From positions 1,039,001 to 1,103,000 of the forward strand of contig JAUPFP010000006.1 in the NCBI GenBank assembly GCA_036925085.1: DNA of 64,000 nt. The letters are read 5' to 3'. Under the pieces are notes generated by a model that did not search any database, was not told the DNA's origin, and was given only the letters and a program-made list of their open reading frames with translations. Shown one piece after another: positions 1 through 17,862 of this stretch. The first letter of the stretch is position 1; each line of letters opens with the position of its first letter. Source of the DNA: Brachycybe producta. Lineage: Eukaryota > Arthropoda > Diplopoda > Playtdesmida > Andrognathidae. The translations under genes were made by a program, and so were the position numbers.

Positions 1-74
1 GGAATAATGTATATTAGAATGACGTCATGATGATACATATTTCGATAACTTAATCTATTGGAGAGACAAGTATG

Positions 75-86
75 GAAAATGGCGGC
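75..86 (+). promoter_or_regulatory. YY1-type motif GAAAATGGCGGC
   Basis: Matches the YY1 consensus AAnATGGCGGC. Together with a perfect CRE palindrome TGACGTCA at 20-27 it makes the first 100 bases promoter-like. The same motif sits upstream of MLK and pecanex, so this may be the alpha-actinin promoter, but no first exon was found to prove it. Confidence 0.45.
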
Positions 87-339
87 GGAGGGGGTGAAGA
101 AAGGGGGAGGGGAGGGGTGAGATCAGAGTAGGAAATAGAACATCTGTTCAACTTTCAAGTCCAAGAGCACAGGTGTGTTTTGTTGATTTATTCCGAAACG
201 GGACAGTTTTTTTTTTTTACTTCTTTTATTTCCCGTGTTGTTGTTAGTCATTGACCGAGTCCGGTCACTTGCATATTATATCAATGTGATTTTATATATT
301 GTCACAATAAATAAGATTATATTTGATCGAATTAAAGAT

Positions 340-342
<3 letters not shown>

Positions 343-409
<67 letters not shown>
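343..409. repeat. (AT)n microsatellite
   Basis: About 33 uninterrupted AT dinucleotides, followed by AAGTATAATAAG. Smaller AT runs occur near 16765-16790 and 29155-29175. Confidence 0.97.
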
Positions 410-411
<2 letters not shown>

Positions 412-1786
412 TATAATAAGTTTTACATTGAAATTTGTATTCGGTTTTTCTTTTCGTTTTTTTTTTTTTACTCTTTTGAATTGTAGAATAAGTGGTCAAC
501 TGTGTCCACTTTTTTGTGTATTTTCAACTCAAGAGAAAATACAATTGTGTTAACGCTAAAATGAATAATAAGTAATTCTACAGGTCAACATGCAAAACTA
601 ATTAATTCGGTAGTAAAATTAGCCCATTTTTTACTAAGCATTTAGGCAATTTAAACATCTAAAAAAAAAGTTAAGAACCATTAACACACACTCTTAATTG
701 GAACTACTATTGAATCTTTCATTGCACACAGGAAATGAAGACATGTGTGTCTTGCATACTTCACTGGGAATTTATCGCATCCACTATTTCTATTTTCGCT
801 CTTCTGGTTCACTTCCAATGATGTTTCCAAGTTGCTTTTTTCATAAACATCTTATAGAAACACCCCGAACCACGTCCACTCTAAACGACCCGCAAGTGAT
901 ATTGGGCTTACCCTTCTAGTTTCTAAAATCACTTTAAAGTTTCTCTTCATTTTGCACCTGAAAGACAGAATAACCAAGAGTTTGAAAGGAAGCATTTACA
1001 CTTTGAAAACCACGTTCAGAGGAATCCTGCTCAGAATGTTTAAATTGAAATGACAAAGTCTTATTGAATTTCGGACCTTAAAATGAAACATGCAAATTTG
1101 TTATGTAAACAAACATGTTTATTTCATCTAATCTTATTAGAGAGTGGAGGGTGGAATGATTTTTTAGTTATTTCCTTGGCCGTTTTTTGTGTGAGCACTG
1201 TATGTTTGTGTATTGCATAAAAGAATTCGGTGTTCATTTGGCATAATAATTATTAATGGAATTTATATTCAATGGCTGTTGATTGTTGGTCAGTTGGGGT
1301 CACCTTACGTAATAACCTCACCTCTCTCCCCTCCTCCTCCCCCGACCTAAATAAAGAATTGAATGATGAGATAGATGGAAAGAAAAAAAAACAATAACTA
1401 GAACTGTGCTGCTCCTTCTTGTGTTTGCATTGTTATATTTTAACAACAACAACATTCAACGTTGCTAATTAATATTGTAATATTCTTAATTAAACATGCT
1501 TTAATAATATTAAATATCCTTTCTTCAGGTGTAGGTTTTTTTTGTTGTTGTTGAAATTACGATTTTTTTTTTAAAAGTTTCTTTCGGAATTTAAAAGACT
1601 AGGGGGAGGTAGGTGGTTATAAATAATGCAAGTATCAGTTTATCACTGTGTCATTATTAACTTAAATTGAGTTCTTAAAAGATAACTACAGTTAAGATAC
1701 ATAGTGGCTGTGTCCGGAAACTTAAGCCTATTTACTGTAAAAAATAGTCTTGGAAGATAAGCGCTACCTATTGGAGAACTCTTTAT

Positions 1787-2351
1787 ACCTTGTACACACA
1801 TTGAGTTAAATGAATTCAAATTAAATGTGTTTAGGTGAATTGTACGGAATCCAGTTAAGGACACGTAAACCAAATAAAAATTGACTTTATTATTAATATT
1901 TTAAATTGAAATACTAAATCAATATTTGAATGTCAATAGTTTCTATAAATTATATTTAAGTATTAACTCAATATTTTCAGATTATTAACTGAATAAATTG
2001 AATTCGATATATTGTTTGTTTGCCCTTCACAGGGCTCTGTAGAACACGTTTATTATTTAAATGCATTTAAATTATCACGTGTTTAATACCTATAGTACTC
2101 ACCTGATAATTTAAATAAGTGTGTTCTACAGAGCCCCGTGAAGGACAAACAAACAATATATCGAATTCAATTTAATTCAGTTAATATATAAACCATATTG
2201 ACAAAATATTGATTTAGTATTTCAATTTAAAATATTAATAATAAAGTCAATTTTTATTTGGTTCATGTGTCCTTAACTGGATTCCGTATAATTCATCTAA
2301 ACACTTTTAATTTGAATTCATTTAACTCATGTGTATGTGTGTACAAGGTAT
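1787..2351. repeat. Large foldback element, arms of about 260 bp
   Basis: The left arm (1787 to about 2065) and right arm (about 2090 to 2351) are inverted copies with few changes, starting ACCTTGTACACACAT and ending ATGTGTGTACAAGGT; the inner arms both carry the complement pair TGTTTGTTTG...CACAGGGCTCTGTAGAACACG. The loop is only a few dozen bases. The same weak 'ORF' (VSLTGFR-IHLNTFNLNSFNS) therefore appears on both strands and is not a gene. The right end abuts a copy of the TTAA-flanked MITE family. Confidence 0.9.
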
Positions 2352-2361
2352 TAGGTATTAC

Positions 2362-2745
2362 GGTGGGTTTAAAGTGTAAATGGCTCTTTTACTCTGGAAT
2401 TTTTTTCATTATTCTGTCTTTCAGATGGAAAATGAAGAGAAACTGGAATGCGTTTTAGAAACTAGAAGGGTAGCTCAGTAACTTAAGGGTGTTTTTCATG
2501 TTTACATATTTCAAAATAAGCTTTTTGTGTCAGAATTTGAAAATTACTTAACTTTAAGCAGATGATATTTTTTTTAACAAAAAAATTTGTGTCTAAAACG
2601 TTTATTTTAAAAGATATCAACTTGAAAATAATCTGAAGTGATTGAACGCTACCCCTTCTAGTTTCTAAAACACCTTCTAGTTCTTCTAAAAGACAGAATA
2701 ATCAAAGAGTTAGAAAATCAGCTAGCTGTTCATTAAATACAATAA
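2362..2745. mobile_element. TTAA-type hairpin MITE (family A), near-complete
   Basis: Left end GGTGGGTTTAAAGTGTAAA, then CTGTCTTTCAGATGG, GTTTTAGAAACTAGAAGGG; mirrored on the right by CCCCTTCTAGTTTCTAAAAC and AAAGACAGAATAATC. A right-half fragment of the same family lies at about 905-1018. Confidence 0.85.
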
Positions 2746-2796
2746 ACTTTGTACAATACTGTTTTGAAAATAATTTATGAAAGAATTTATTATTTA

Positions 2797-2990
2797 TATT
2801 CGAAACTAGAAGAGTAAACGAAGGTACCATTGAATGATAATATATTTTTAAAAAATAAACTTAATTGCTTACAAAATAAGATGAGAAAAACAACAACAAT
2901 AGTTTCAAAGTTTATATTTTCAATGATACCGTTTTTAAAATTATGAATGCAATTTGGTTTTTACTCTTTCTAGTATAGAAAGAAAACCTT
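2797..2990. mobile_element. Short family A variant (A2)
   Basis: Starts CGAAACTAGAAGAGTAAACG and ends TTTACTCTTTCTAGTATAG, an inverted pair with an AT-rich centre. It shares only the core of family A. Confidence 0.55.
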
Positions 2991-3784
2991 GAAATTCTTT
3001 CATGAATTGCTTTAAAAAAACCGGCGAGAAAAAAATTGTACCTATTTTGGTTGCACCATGGTTCCAAAATGAAACAAGGGACACCCTTTCTGATTCACTC
3101 AGCTCATTTTGGGACTTTTGAGGGGTTTTTTTTTCTCTCTCTTAAATTTGGCACAATTTTTATTTTCCTTGAGAAACAGACTTTACATTACTTTAACCTA
3201 TTGTTAAAGTTATGTAATTTTATTATGTTTTTGTTTTGCGTTTGCACGAACCTTAAGAAAGGAAGTAATTGAGGGGAGGGGGTTAAGGTGACAACTCTTT
3301 ATTTCCCCCCAAATTATCCTTGTCTTTATCTCATCCGAATCGGATTCTCACCTTCTGTTAAAACCTTGTACCTGACCCGATTTTCAGTCAAGAAACAATT
3401 TTTCTTGCCTTGTGGGAAGGGGGATACTCGTTCGAGGACCGTTAAAATTGGACTCCGCAACTCCTGAAGAAAAATATTTGCAATACAGATTTTGTTTTTC
3501 TTCATTCACTGATTGGCGCAACTCCATTTTCTTTTTCACTCACTCAATCTCCAAGGTTTTTCTCTTCGAAATACAAACTGAAAATAAACCACGGTGTTAT
3601 TTTTTTTTTGTTTGTTCATCTGATAAATGAAGACGATGATGAGAAAGGAGCGAGTTCGGAAAGTATTTTAGAAGGGAGTTTTACGTTAGGAGAGGGGCTC
3701 TATTGAGGGCCCCCTCCCCTCTTAATAATCCGTTAAAGATGGGCCGGCCCCTCATAGAGTTTTTGGTTCTATGGCACTTTTAAT

Positions 3785-4460
3785 CACCTTTAACTGAAAA
3801 TTGGGTTTTTAAAGTGTAAGCGAACCTCGAACTCTTGATTATTCTGCTTTTCAGAATAGCAAAATTTAAAAGAAAAAAAACTAGAAAGGGTTTTTAGAAA
3901 CTAGAATGGTAGCTGAATCACTTACGAGTATTGCTATAACATGTAGTAACATCTTTCAAAATAAACTTTTTATATCAGTTTGAAAATGAGCAAATTTTAA
4001 GCAGACGATATTTATTAATGTGTGTCTATAAAAAGTTTATTTTGAAAGATAACTTTCAAAATAAAATTAACTTTCTGCTTAAAATTTACTCATTTTCAAA
4101 CTGACATAAAAAGTTTATTTTGAAAGATAGCAACATGAAACTGTTACCGGGGCTCTTCTAGTTTTCTAAAAAAAAAAAAACTTTCTAGTTTCTCTTTATT
4201 TTTTTGCTTCTGGAAAAATTTTCGAAAATCACATGTTCATAATACAGTTATTAGAAACTAGAATAGTAGACGAGTTTGGGAAAGGTATTTTTTATGACGA
4301 ATATTATTATAAAATAAACATTTTTTATTGCAGTTTGAAAATTTTGGGGTTTTTTTTCCTTCATAAACGTAAATGAAACCCCAAACTCAAAATTGGATCC
4401 ATCATTTTAAAAAAATGCCATATAAAGTTTATTTTTAAAGATATTCTTTTGAAAAATGCC
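3785..4460. mobile_element. Family A hairpin followed by an A2 copy
   Basis: 3785-4215 is family A (TTTTAAAGTGTAAGCG, TAGAAACTAGAATGGTAGC ... GGGGCTCTTCTAGTTTTC) with strong central pairing of AAAGTTTATTTTGAAAGAT against ATCTTTCAAAATAAACTTT. 4248-4460 is a second, shorter copy beginning TAGAAACTAGAATAGTAGA. Confidence 0.75.
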
Positions 4461-4583
4461 TCCTTTTTTATTCAACTGCTTAAGGTTGCACTACACTAGA
4501 CCGGCTCGAATCGGAAATGAAAATTCCGGATGAAATAAAAACCAAAGAATCGAATAGGTGAACCCACACCATAGGCCTCGACA

Positions 4584-4708
4584 GAATCGGTTTAGTGTGA
4601 CGACAACAACCAGCATGCATCCAGCTCCGAGCCGATTTGAGCTAGCCCGGATCAAATCGGCTCGAAGCCGGACGCATGCTTGTTGTTGTCGTCACACTAA
4701 ACCGATTC
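4584..4708. repeat. Near-perfect palindrome, arms about 54 bp
   Basis: The left arm GAATCGGTTTAGTGTGACGA... is answered by ...TCGTCACACTAAACCGATTC, with the inner pair GAGCCGATTTGA / TCAAATCGGCTC around a short GCTAGCCCGGA loop. The arms differ by only a few bases. They carry no similarity to family A and are far more GC-rich than their flanks. Confidence 0.92.
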
Positions 4709-5994
4709 CGATTTGGGACAATCTTTACCCCTCGTATTCAAAACTATTGCTTAAAATAAAGTTAAATTTTAAACCATATGATGCAAGACAGAACTTTCTA
4801 TAGAAAGTCTATGGATAGTTTTAGGTTTATTTTGGTTTAAGTTTAGCTTTTATTTTAAGAAACGTTTTCGAATACGGCCGGCCGGGTTATAAGTCTGGTT
4901 TCTAACAAACTTTGATATTCTTCTTAACTTTCAGAAAATTATTTTTGAAAAAGTCAGAATGATGGAGAATGAAAAGATTGGCTTAATAAAAGACATAGGA
5001 AAACCGTTTTGTTTTCAATTCTTCTTGATGATGATGATGATGATGATTTTTCATTTTTCTTCTTCTTCTTCCTGATTCCTAAATGTGGACTTGTTTTTCT
5101 GCTTATTTTATTTTTGGGGTTTTGCCATCCTCCTCCATCATTTTCATCCCACCTTATCCTGTATGTTGCTTCTCTACTCATCATCCATCCGATTGGAATC
5201 GTCATCATCATCATCATCATCCGTTTCCTTCTTCCTTCGTTCCTTCCTAAGATATTGGAGAACTGTCTCTTTTGGACTCTTTGGAGAACTGGAAAATGGA
5301 GGAGGAGGAGGAGGAAGAGAAGAAAGATGTTGGGATTCACTCCTCAAATAGGTTTAAATCTATCCCGAAATAACTTGAATCATATCTCTTGTTATTTCGA
5401 CTGGCCCCAATGCCTTCCAAAATTAGATTTTTCCTTCTTTTTCTCTCTCTCTCTCTCTCTCTTTCTCTGCCATCTTGGAGAGAAGAAGTAACATGAGAAT
5501 TTTTCAACTTTTCTTCTTCTTATTTTTGTAATGTTGAGTAAAAACGGGAAACTTGCCTCAACTTTCAACTGTAAACACGGCTCCTTTTAAAGGCACTTTT
5601 TTTTTCTTAGCCTCTCTGACAACTTTTTTTTTTTTTTGACACCAACCAATTTTTTTTTAAGAATGTCGAAGGATTTATTAATTTCTTAAAATATTAAATT
5701 TTTTTTGGAATAAAACTGGATATTCTGAGTTTTTTAAACAATTTTTCAGATGATTTTTGGAAAACTAGAAGAGGAAATGAATTTTCTAAAATGGCTCATG
5801 TTTGGTTAAAAGAGAAAAAATGAAAATAAATTTCCACTTATGGAAACTGAATTAAAGCTTTATAAATAATTTTTTTATTCTAATTTTAAATTCTTCATTT
5901 TGTTTTTCACTTCAAATTGGGCTAAAAAAAAGTGCAAAATAAAATCGTTTGCTAGCATTGAAAATTTTAAAACACTTTCATTTTTGGGACTGTG

Positions 5995-6325
5995 GACTCT
6001 GGTTATATTCTGTCTTTCACTAAAGTAAAATAAAAAGAAACAATTAAAGTGTTTTGGAAACTAGAAGGGTAACAGCAGCTCATTTACGTTAAGGCTATTT
6101 TGGCGTTGATTTCTTTTAAAATAAACTTTTTATGTTAGTTTGAAAGATATCAACATAATGAACAATAATAATTAATCCTTCTAGTTTCTAAAACACATTC
6201 AAGTTTCTCTTCATTTTTACACTTGAAAGACAGGTTATAATTGAGCCCCCCAACCGAAAGGTAGACAGAGAATAGTCATGAGTTTGTTAGGCGTTTTCAC
6301 TTTAAAAACTACCTTAAGGATGGTT
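5995..6325. mobile_element. Family A hairpin MITE
   Basis: The left half starts near ATTCTGTCTTTCAC and has GGAAACTAGAAGGGTAAC; the right half has CCTTCTAGTTTCTAAAACAC and ends CACTTTAAAAACTACCTTAA, showing the TTAA boundary. Confidence 0.8.
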
Positions 6326-6329
6326 TTAT

Positions 6330-6860
6330 AAATGTTTATTTTGTTTTCGTCCCGCCAGTTGGCGACACTGCAGTGGCTTTTATGGTTTTATAAGAGGTCT
6401 CTTCCCTCCATTCGCGGTTTTGAGAAAATTTATATTTTTCAAGCGAGCGTTTTTCAGGAGGAAACATTACGAAAAAAATTCAAAGTGTTTTAGAAACTAG
6501 AAGAGTTGGTGATACTGCTAAAAAAAATTTCATGATGATATCTTTTAAAATAAACTTTATATGACAGTTTGAAAAAGGCGAAAATAGTTTTTTTCTTCAT
6601 GAAAAATCCCTAAATCGGGTCATTTTCAAACTGAACTTTAAAATATTTATTATTTTAAAGATATTTTCATGAAAAAAATTTTTAATATAATCTACTATTC
6701 TAGTTTTGAAGACAATTTGAATTTTTTTGTATTGTTTTTTAAAAAAAAAAAACGTTCGCTTGACATTTTTGCGTCCACATTTTACAAAAACGTCTACGAA
6801 GCATAGCATTAACCACTGCAGTGGCGCCGTCTGGAAGAATAAAAGCAAAATAAATATCTA
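6330..6860. mobile_element. Composite MITE, family C
   Basis: The outer arms TTTATTTTGTTTTCGTCCCG and AGAATAAAAGCAAAATAAAT embrace an inner GTTTTAGAAACTAGAAGAGT ... ATTCTAGTTTTGAAGAC hairpin. CACTGCAGTGG lies in both outer arms. A closely similar copy is at 25790-26365. Confidence 0.8.
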
Positions 6861-6870
6861 TAAATCCAAT

Positions 6871-7183
6871 CAGGGCCGGATTAGCCTACATGGGGGCCCT
6901 CGACTAATATATATATATGGGGGCCCCTTCCATAAATGATTTAAACCCTACTAGTATTGGTTTTCTCTTTCAGACTTTCGGTTATTTTTACATCATTAGG
7001 AGTTATACAACTTTGGCGATAATGTGCTTCTTTGATGATTTACAAAAAAAAAAAATTGTCGATTTACAGTAATTACAGTCTTTAAAAGAAATATTCACCA
7101 CGATTTTTGAGGCCCCTCAAAATTCGTGGGCCCTGGGCTTTGTTTGCAGCCCTTTTTAGCTCAATGGCTTATCTGGCTCTGAG
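6871..7183. mobile_element. Possible non-autonomous hAT-like element
   Basis: Terminal inverted repeats CAGGGCCGGATTAGCC (left) and the complement of GGCTTATCTGGCTCTG (right), with internal ATGGGGGCCC and GTGGGCCCTGG blocks. hAT ends commonly begin CAGGG-CGG. No clear 8-bp target duplication was seen, and there is no transposase ORF. Confidence 0.5.
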
Positions 7184-7826
7184 AATCCACGTTAAAGTGA
7201 TTTAGATGCCGTTCTAGTTTTTAACTCGAAAATAAGCTGTACATAAATTTAAATCAGTGGTTAATTTGATAACGAGTGTGTGTGTGTGGGTCGAATGTTG
7301 GTTAAAAGTTAATGTCGACATTAATTTTGTCGAGAGATGGTTTTTTTTTTAAAAAAGAAATTTTTCAATTTTCGGGGAAGACGAAGATGAGACATGGCCA
7401 AATATGGACGGAGCTTTTTCCACTCTTCTTCTTGTTTGGCTCAATGGTTTTATTTTTATTTTCCATCGTCGTCGTAGTCGTCGTCGTCTTCTTCTTCGTC
7501 ATTTGAACAAATTTTCAGCCAACCAAAACGAAAACTTTGTTGTTATGGGTTACACAGAAGAGTAGAAGTTATAAAAGTTTCTTTTTTTAACTTTTTACTC
7601 TTTGAATTTATCTTTTGACGACTTTTTTTTGTCCCCGATATATATTTGAAATAAAGTCAATAAATTAAAAATGATCCGATAATGATTGAAGTAACTGATA
7701 ATTAACGAATTATGGTTTCATTTTTCTGTTCAAAGATTCAAATCCCATTTTTACAATAAATAAAAAAAAAAATGAAATAAAAATCATTCCAAACTGCGGT
7801 TTCATAAAAATTGTATCGTTTCAAGT

Positions 7827-8396
7827 TACACTAAAAATCGTTTAACAACAGAAAACCGCATAACACGAAATATATACATGATGTTTCGGTCCCTTATAAA
7901 TATCATAAAAATTATTTTTAATACGAAATTCGTATAACACGAAAAGTTATTTCTGTCTTTGGTATGTTAGATTAGCTGAAAAATTCTTTTTAGTGATTTT
8001 CACCTGTGGGTCGAATAATATTATTTTCAACACGAAATTCGTTTAATGCGAAAAAATATTTCGATCCCGGCACATTTAGAATAGCTTAAAAATTCTTTTT
8101 AACACAAAAATATATTAACAAGCTGATTTTTTAGAATAACATAAAAAAAAAATCGTCTCGATTCCTTAGAATAGCATAAAAGTCTTTTTTTTAATACAAT
8201 ATTCGTTTAACACGAAAATATATTTCGATATGGTTCCTTAGAGAAGCATAAAAGTAATTCTTTGACACGAAATTTGTTTAACTCGAAAAAAAAAAAATCT
8301 TCGGTCTGGTTCTTTAGAATCGCATAAAAATAATTTTCAACAGGAAAAAAATATTCCGGTTTCTTCCTTTTCGTGTTAAACGGTTTCCATTGTATT
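7827..8396. repeat. Array of AACACGAAA repeats (family H) with internal tandem units
   Basis: About seven degenerate units of 70-80 bases built from AACACGAAATTCGTTTAACACG, ATATTTCGGTCCCTTAGAAT and AGCATAAAAA. The right end is TTTCGTGTTAAACGG...ATTGTA and the left end ACACTAAAAATCGTTTAAC, an inverted terminal pair. It ends about 130 bases before the first alpha-actinin exon seen. Confidence 0.8.
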
Positions 8397-8527
8397 TAGC
8401 GACACTATTGTGCATGAAAAGGGATTTTTCTAGTCTCACAGGTTTAGAAATTTGTCTGAAAAGTTCAAAACATTTCTGTTTTTTTTTCTGAATAATTTTC
8501 ATTAAAGAAGTACTTTTATCGTTTCAG

Positions 8528-14519
<5,992 letters not shown>

Positions 14520-15230
14520 CGCAAGTAATTTACAACAACAACAAAGAGCTGTCTTTTTTTTGCATTGCCCGTTGAGTTTTAAAATTTCCGTTTATTCATT
14601 ACACTTCTTTTTCTGCTCTTCTTTAAGTTTTAACTCAAAAAATGAAAAGTCAATCGTCATGTTCTCATTTTTTTCTTTTCTAGTTTTCTTCTTCTTCGAT
14701 CGTTTTTTTAGATGTTTATTGACAAGTGTCTTAATATAATTTTTTTGTTTGTTTGTTTTCATTATCTCCTCTCTACTGGTGACCAGTTTCAACCGAAAAG
14801 AAAAACTTAACTCATTTAAAAACAAAAAGCAGGAGAAGTTACAACGGTTTTATGACATTTTTTATGTAATCTGTAAGCTGCAGTGTCTTTTTCTCTCTTT
14901 TCTGTCTCTCGAAACAAAAAATTTATCTAGTCGTTTGGCACTTCACACTTTTGTCAAGTTACTGATTGTATTTTTGGCACATGTAGGGAAAAAATGTCCA
15001 AATTAACGGAAGTAACTTAAAAGAGGTTGTCTTGTTTTTAGAAGGTTAAACTGATTGACGTGTGTGGACTTGACGTAGCAGTTGTGGTAATGTAATATTT
15101 TTTAAAAAGTTTTTGCTGAGAGAGGATGGGGTTTTTTTACAAATGATTTGTAAACTGATTTACAAAAAAACTTCTACAATCAAATTGTGGAAATGTTATT
15201 TCAATGAAAGCAAACCACTTGTATTTACTA

Positions 15231-15236
15231 AATAAA
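15231..15236 (+). promoter_or_regulatory. Candidate poly(A) signal of alpha-actinin
   Basis: AATAAA about 0.7 kb past the actinin stop codon. Other A-rich signals follow (for example near 16480), so the true end is uncertain. Confidence 0.3.
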
Positions 15237-15239
15237 TTC

Positions 15240-15390
15240 ATACCTCGCTTAATGGTAGTTAACGATAACGATACAACGCTACAACAAAACAAAAGATTTT
15301 GGAACTACGTTATAGTGAGGTCTCCTTATCAGAGATAACATAAAGCTAGATATCTCTCAGTGGTAACGTAAAGCGAGGAATGGTTACCCT
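15240..15390. mobile_element. Short MITE with CCTCGCTT ends
   Basis: Inverted ends ATACCTCGCTTAATGG and GTAAAGCGAGGAATGG, about 150 bp. The interior pairs imperfectly. Confidence 0.5.
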
Positions 15391-15547
15391 CCTCACGTGG
15401 TATTTTATGCCATTCAACTGTCGTATTGTAACGAAGATTGGTCAAGTCAAAGTTCATCTGAAGCTTAAATGTAACTTATGCATTTGTAATCTTCAACTAA
15501 TTATTGACTTGACTTTTTTGATCGAATTGCTATGTAAGACCGTTAAC

Positions 15548-15750
15548 TGACGAACGACTTACAGTGGTAGAGATGGTCTGCAAAAAAGTGGTCGGCGTGT
15601 GTCCGATACCGACTACTCAAGTCGACTGATAACGCTTCGAAAGTGGTTCTATTGTAGTTGAATGAACTGCAAAAATAGTCGATTCGAGTAGGTGGTTTAG
15701 CAGTAGTACAGTCCATCTCGACCGCTAAAAGTGGTTTATAAACCAACTAT
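15548..15750. mobile_element. Family B MITE
   Basis: Left arm GACGAACGACTTACAGTGGT...; right arm ...CCATCTCGACCGCTAAAAG. The internal block AGTGGTTCTATTGTA and GAATGAACTGCAAAAA is shared with the copy at 36117-36341, proving a family. Confidence 0.7.
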
Positions 15751-17089
15751 GCGTGGTTTTATTTAATTTTGGTCCCCACTTAAGTTATTTTCTTGAATAT
15801 CTCAAAAACAAAAGTGGAAGTGATAAAATTACATTTATTATTTTTTTTTTTTAAAGTTATATGAAAATTGAAAGATATTTTGAGAAATTATTTTGCACAA
15901 AATTTTGTGGTCTTTTTATTCTGTAGAATTTAAAAAAAAACCCTCGAACATTGATTTATGATATTGAAGCCACATTTATACAGATTGGATTTTTTTTTTG
16001 TTTAAATTATTTCGCTTTTTCATTGTAATTGCAAATTTAGAGTATAATTTCTAAATTGTTCATTTTACTTTTGTGTGTAATTTGTGTGTGTGCAGTTAGT
16101 AACTTATGATAGGATTCTGTCTGACAGGTTATTTTTTTTGGACAAACCGTTAATTTGGAAAGTGTGTTGTGGGCCATTCAAAGAAAAGAAAAACCAAGGT
16201 TTTATAAAAGAAAATATCTCTGTCTTTTTGTCTTCCTATTATTAATCTCTGGGGCTTGAATTTCTTTTTGCAGAGCGAATGTGAGCATATATTATTTTTT
16301 GTGTGTCTTCTTTTAATTATATATATATAAAAAAATAAGAGTAATTTCTAAAACATAATTAAGCAAATTATGTAAAACGGGGCTCACTCACTGACGTGTT
16401 TTTTTGTACGGAAACATTTTATAATGTACAAAAATATATTGACAACTAAAAGAAATAATCAAATTTTTCTTTTATTTGCAATAAAAAAGTTTGGGGGGAA
16501 AAAAGAAAATACCATCAATGTTGTGAGGCTTTTTTCTTTTTTTAAAAAAAAATATTATTTATTGTAGTGACAAAATACAGAAAAATGCAAATAAATGGAA
16601 AGAAAAAAATACAAGTCGGGGGAAATATTTAAGATAAAATTCATATAAATAAAAAATATGTAAAAAAAAAAAAAAAAAAAAAAAACTATTTCTCAAAATA
16701 TTTTTATCTGTCAACGAATATCGATAAGAATGTTATTCTCAATCGATAGTTTTTCTTATCGATATATCTATATATATATATATATATATCTTACATCGAT
16801 ATTTAGCTCTCCAATGACAGTCTGCAACAAGAAAATTATCTTTAGAAAAGCATTTAAATTGTGTTTTAGATAATTCTTGATAAGTTTTAAATTTCAAGAG
16901 AAAAAAAGAGTTGTTAGATTGATTAATTATTATTTTATTATTTATAGGATTTATTCATTAAACGGAAGTTGCTTAATGCTTTTCTATTGCATTATAGGTG
17001 TATGGAGTTACAAATTAGAAAGTTATAAACGTCATTAGAACTGGTTATTCGGCGTTTTTAAAATAACTTTTAAGAAATTAAATGTTTGT

Positions 17090-17530
17090 TTAGAAACTAG
17101 AAGAGAGTAACGGAATATAATTATAATAATTAAGGCAAATATATTTGTGTTTTTTTGCCATAAAAAAGCAGGGTAGAGGCTACAGTTTTTATGGAATTAA
17201 AATACAGCTGAAATTAGTTATAGATTTATTGTAGCCTCTAAGCAGCTAATTTGATTGCAAAAAGCATAATCTTTTTACAAAAAAAAAATACTTTCAAATT
17301 TTTCTTAACTTGAGTGTTTTAGAAACTAGAATAGTAGCCCATTCACTTAAGGCTATTTTCATGTTGATATCTTTCAAAATAAGCTTTTTATGTTTCAATT
17401 TTAATGTAAACCAACTGATATTTTTTTATTTTTGTCTATAAAAAGTTTATTTTGAAAGATAACATGAAAATACTATAAAATGATTTTTGCCTTTCTAGTT
17501 TCTAACACTTTCAATCTCTCTATTATGGGT
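17090..17530. mobile_element. A2 fragment plus family A hairpin upstream of MLK
   Basis: 17095 on: AGAAACTAGAAGAGAGTAAC. 17310-17530: TTTTAGAAACTAGAATAGTA paired with CCTTTCTAGTTTCTAACAC, central arms ATCTTTCAAAATAAGCTTTT / AAAAAGTTTATTTTGAAAGAT-type. Confidence 0.7.
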
Positions 17531-17758
17531 TACTCAATTGAATCGCAGGAAATATTCGAAAGAGTTTTATTCCATTGTTCTAATTCATTTGCATATTTTG
17601 CAATGAGTTTTATAGTAAAGAAGCATCATTTACATATATAACGCTAACATAACAGATGTTTTTGTGACGTAGAACGGGTAGACAATATGACGGTTCATTT
17701 TTCTGACCAATCACAGAGCGCCGCTGTTCTTTTGCATTGATTGAAGGTCAAAGTACTC

Positions 17759-17770
17759 CAAAATGGCGGC
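17759..17770 (+). promoter_or_regulatory. YY1-type motif CAAAATGGCGGC upstream of MLK
   Basis: Exact YY1-type core (AAAATGGCGGC), about 1 kb before the MLK ATG, within a GC-richer patch (17700-17800) that stands out from the AT-rich flanks. YY1 sites of this orientation typically sit just downstream of transcription starts, so the MLK start is inferred near 17.7 kb. Confidence 0.5.
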
Positions 17771-17862
17771 GGTGGTCGTTTTTTTTTTGTGTGCGAGGTT
17801 CCATCAACCATTTTGTTCCGTCTTTTCTCTTCGTTTTTTGACGGACGATTTGGATTTCAACT

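Larger units (their letters stand above)
1..8527. other. Region without recognisable exons
   Basis: Promoter-like first 100 bases, an (AT)n, a large foldback, a GC-rich palindrome, at least four family A copies, a family C copy, a hAT-like element and the family H array. Stretches 5000-5500 are low-complexity (GAT, CTT and TC repeats). If 20-86 is the actinin promoter, this is mostly actinin intron 1; otherwise it is intergenic. Confidence 0.6.
14520..17700. other. Actinin 3' UTR and spacer to MLK
   Basis: A T-rich 3' UTR, then two short MITEs (15240, 15548), a 24-base poly-A at about 16664-16687, an AT repeat at 16765 and family A copies at 17090-17530. No coding signal. Confidence 0.7.

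Noticed and set aside
72-130. Short ORF MENGGGGGEERGRGG followed by GTGAGA as actinin exon 1
   Set aside because: The phase would fit exon 2, but it lacks the WEKQQRK-type helix expected before TFTAWC, and the low-complexity G-rich sequence can give this by chance.
1643-2458. ORFs on opposite strands with the same VSLTGFR..LNTFNLNSFNS peptide
   Set aside because: They are mirror readings of the two arms of the foldback at 1787-2351, with no codon bias or domain.
5009-5491. 160-codon ORF (and its antisense 128-codon ORF)
   Set aside because: Built from GAT, CTT, ATC and TC simple repeats (poly-Asp, Phe, Ile, Arg runs); no splice context or family.
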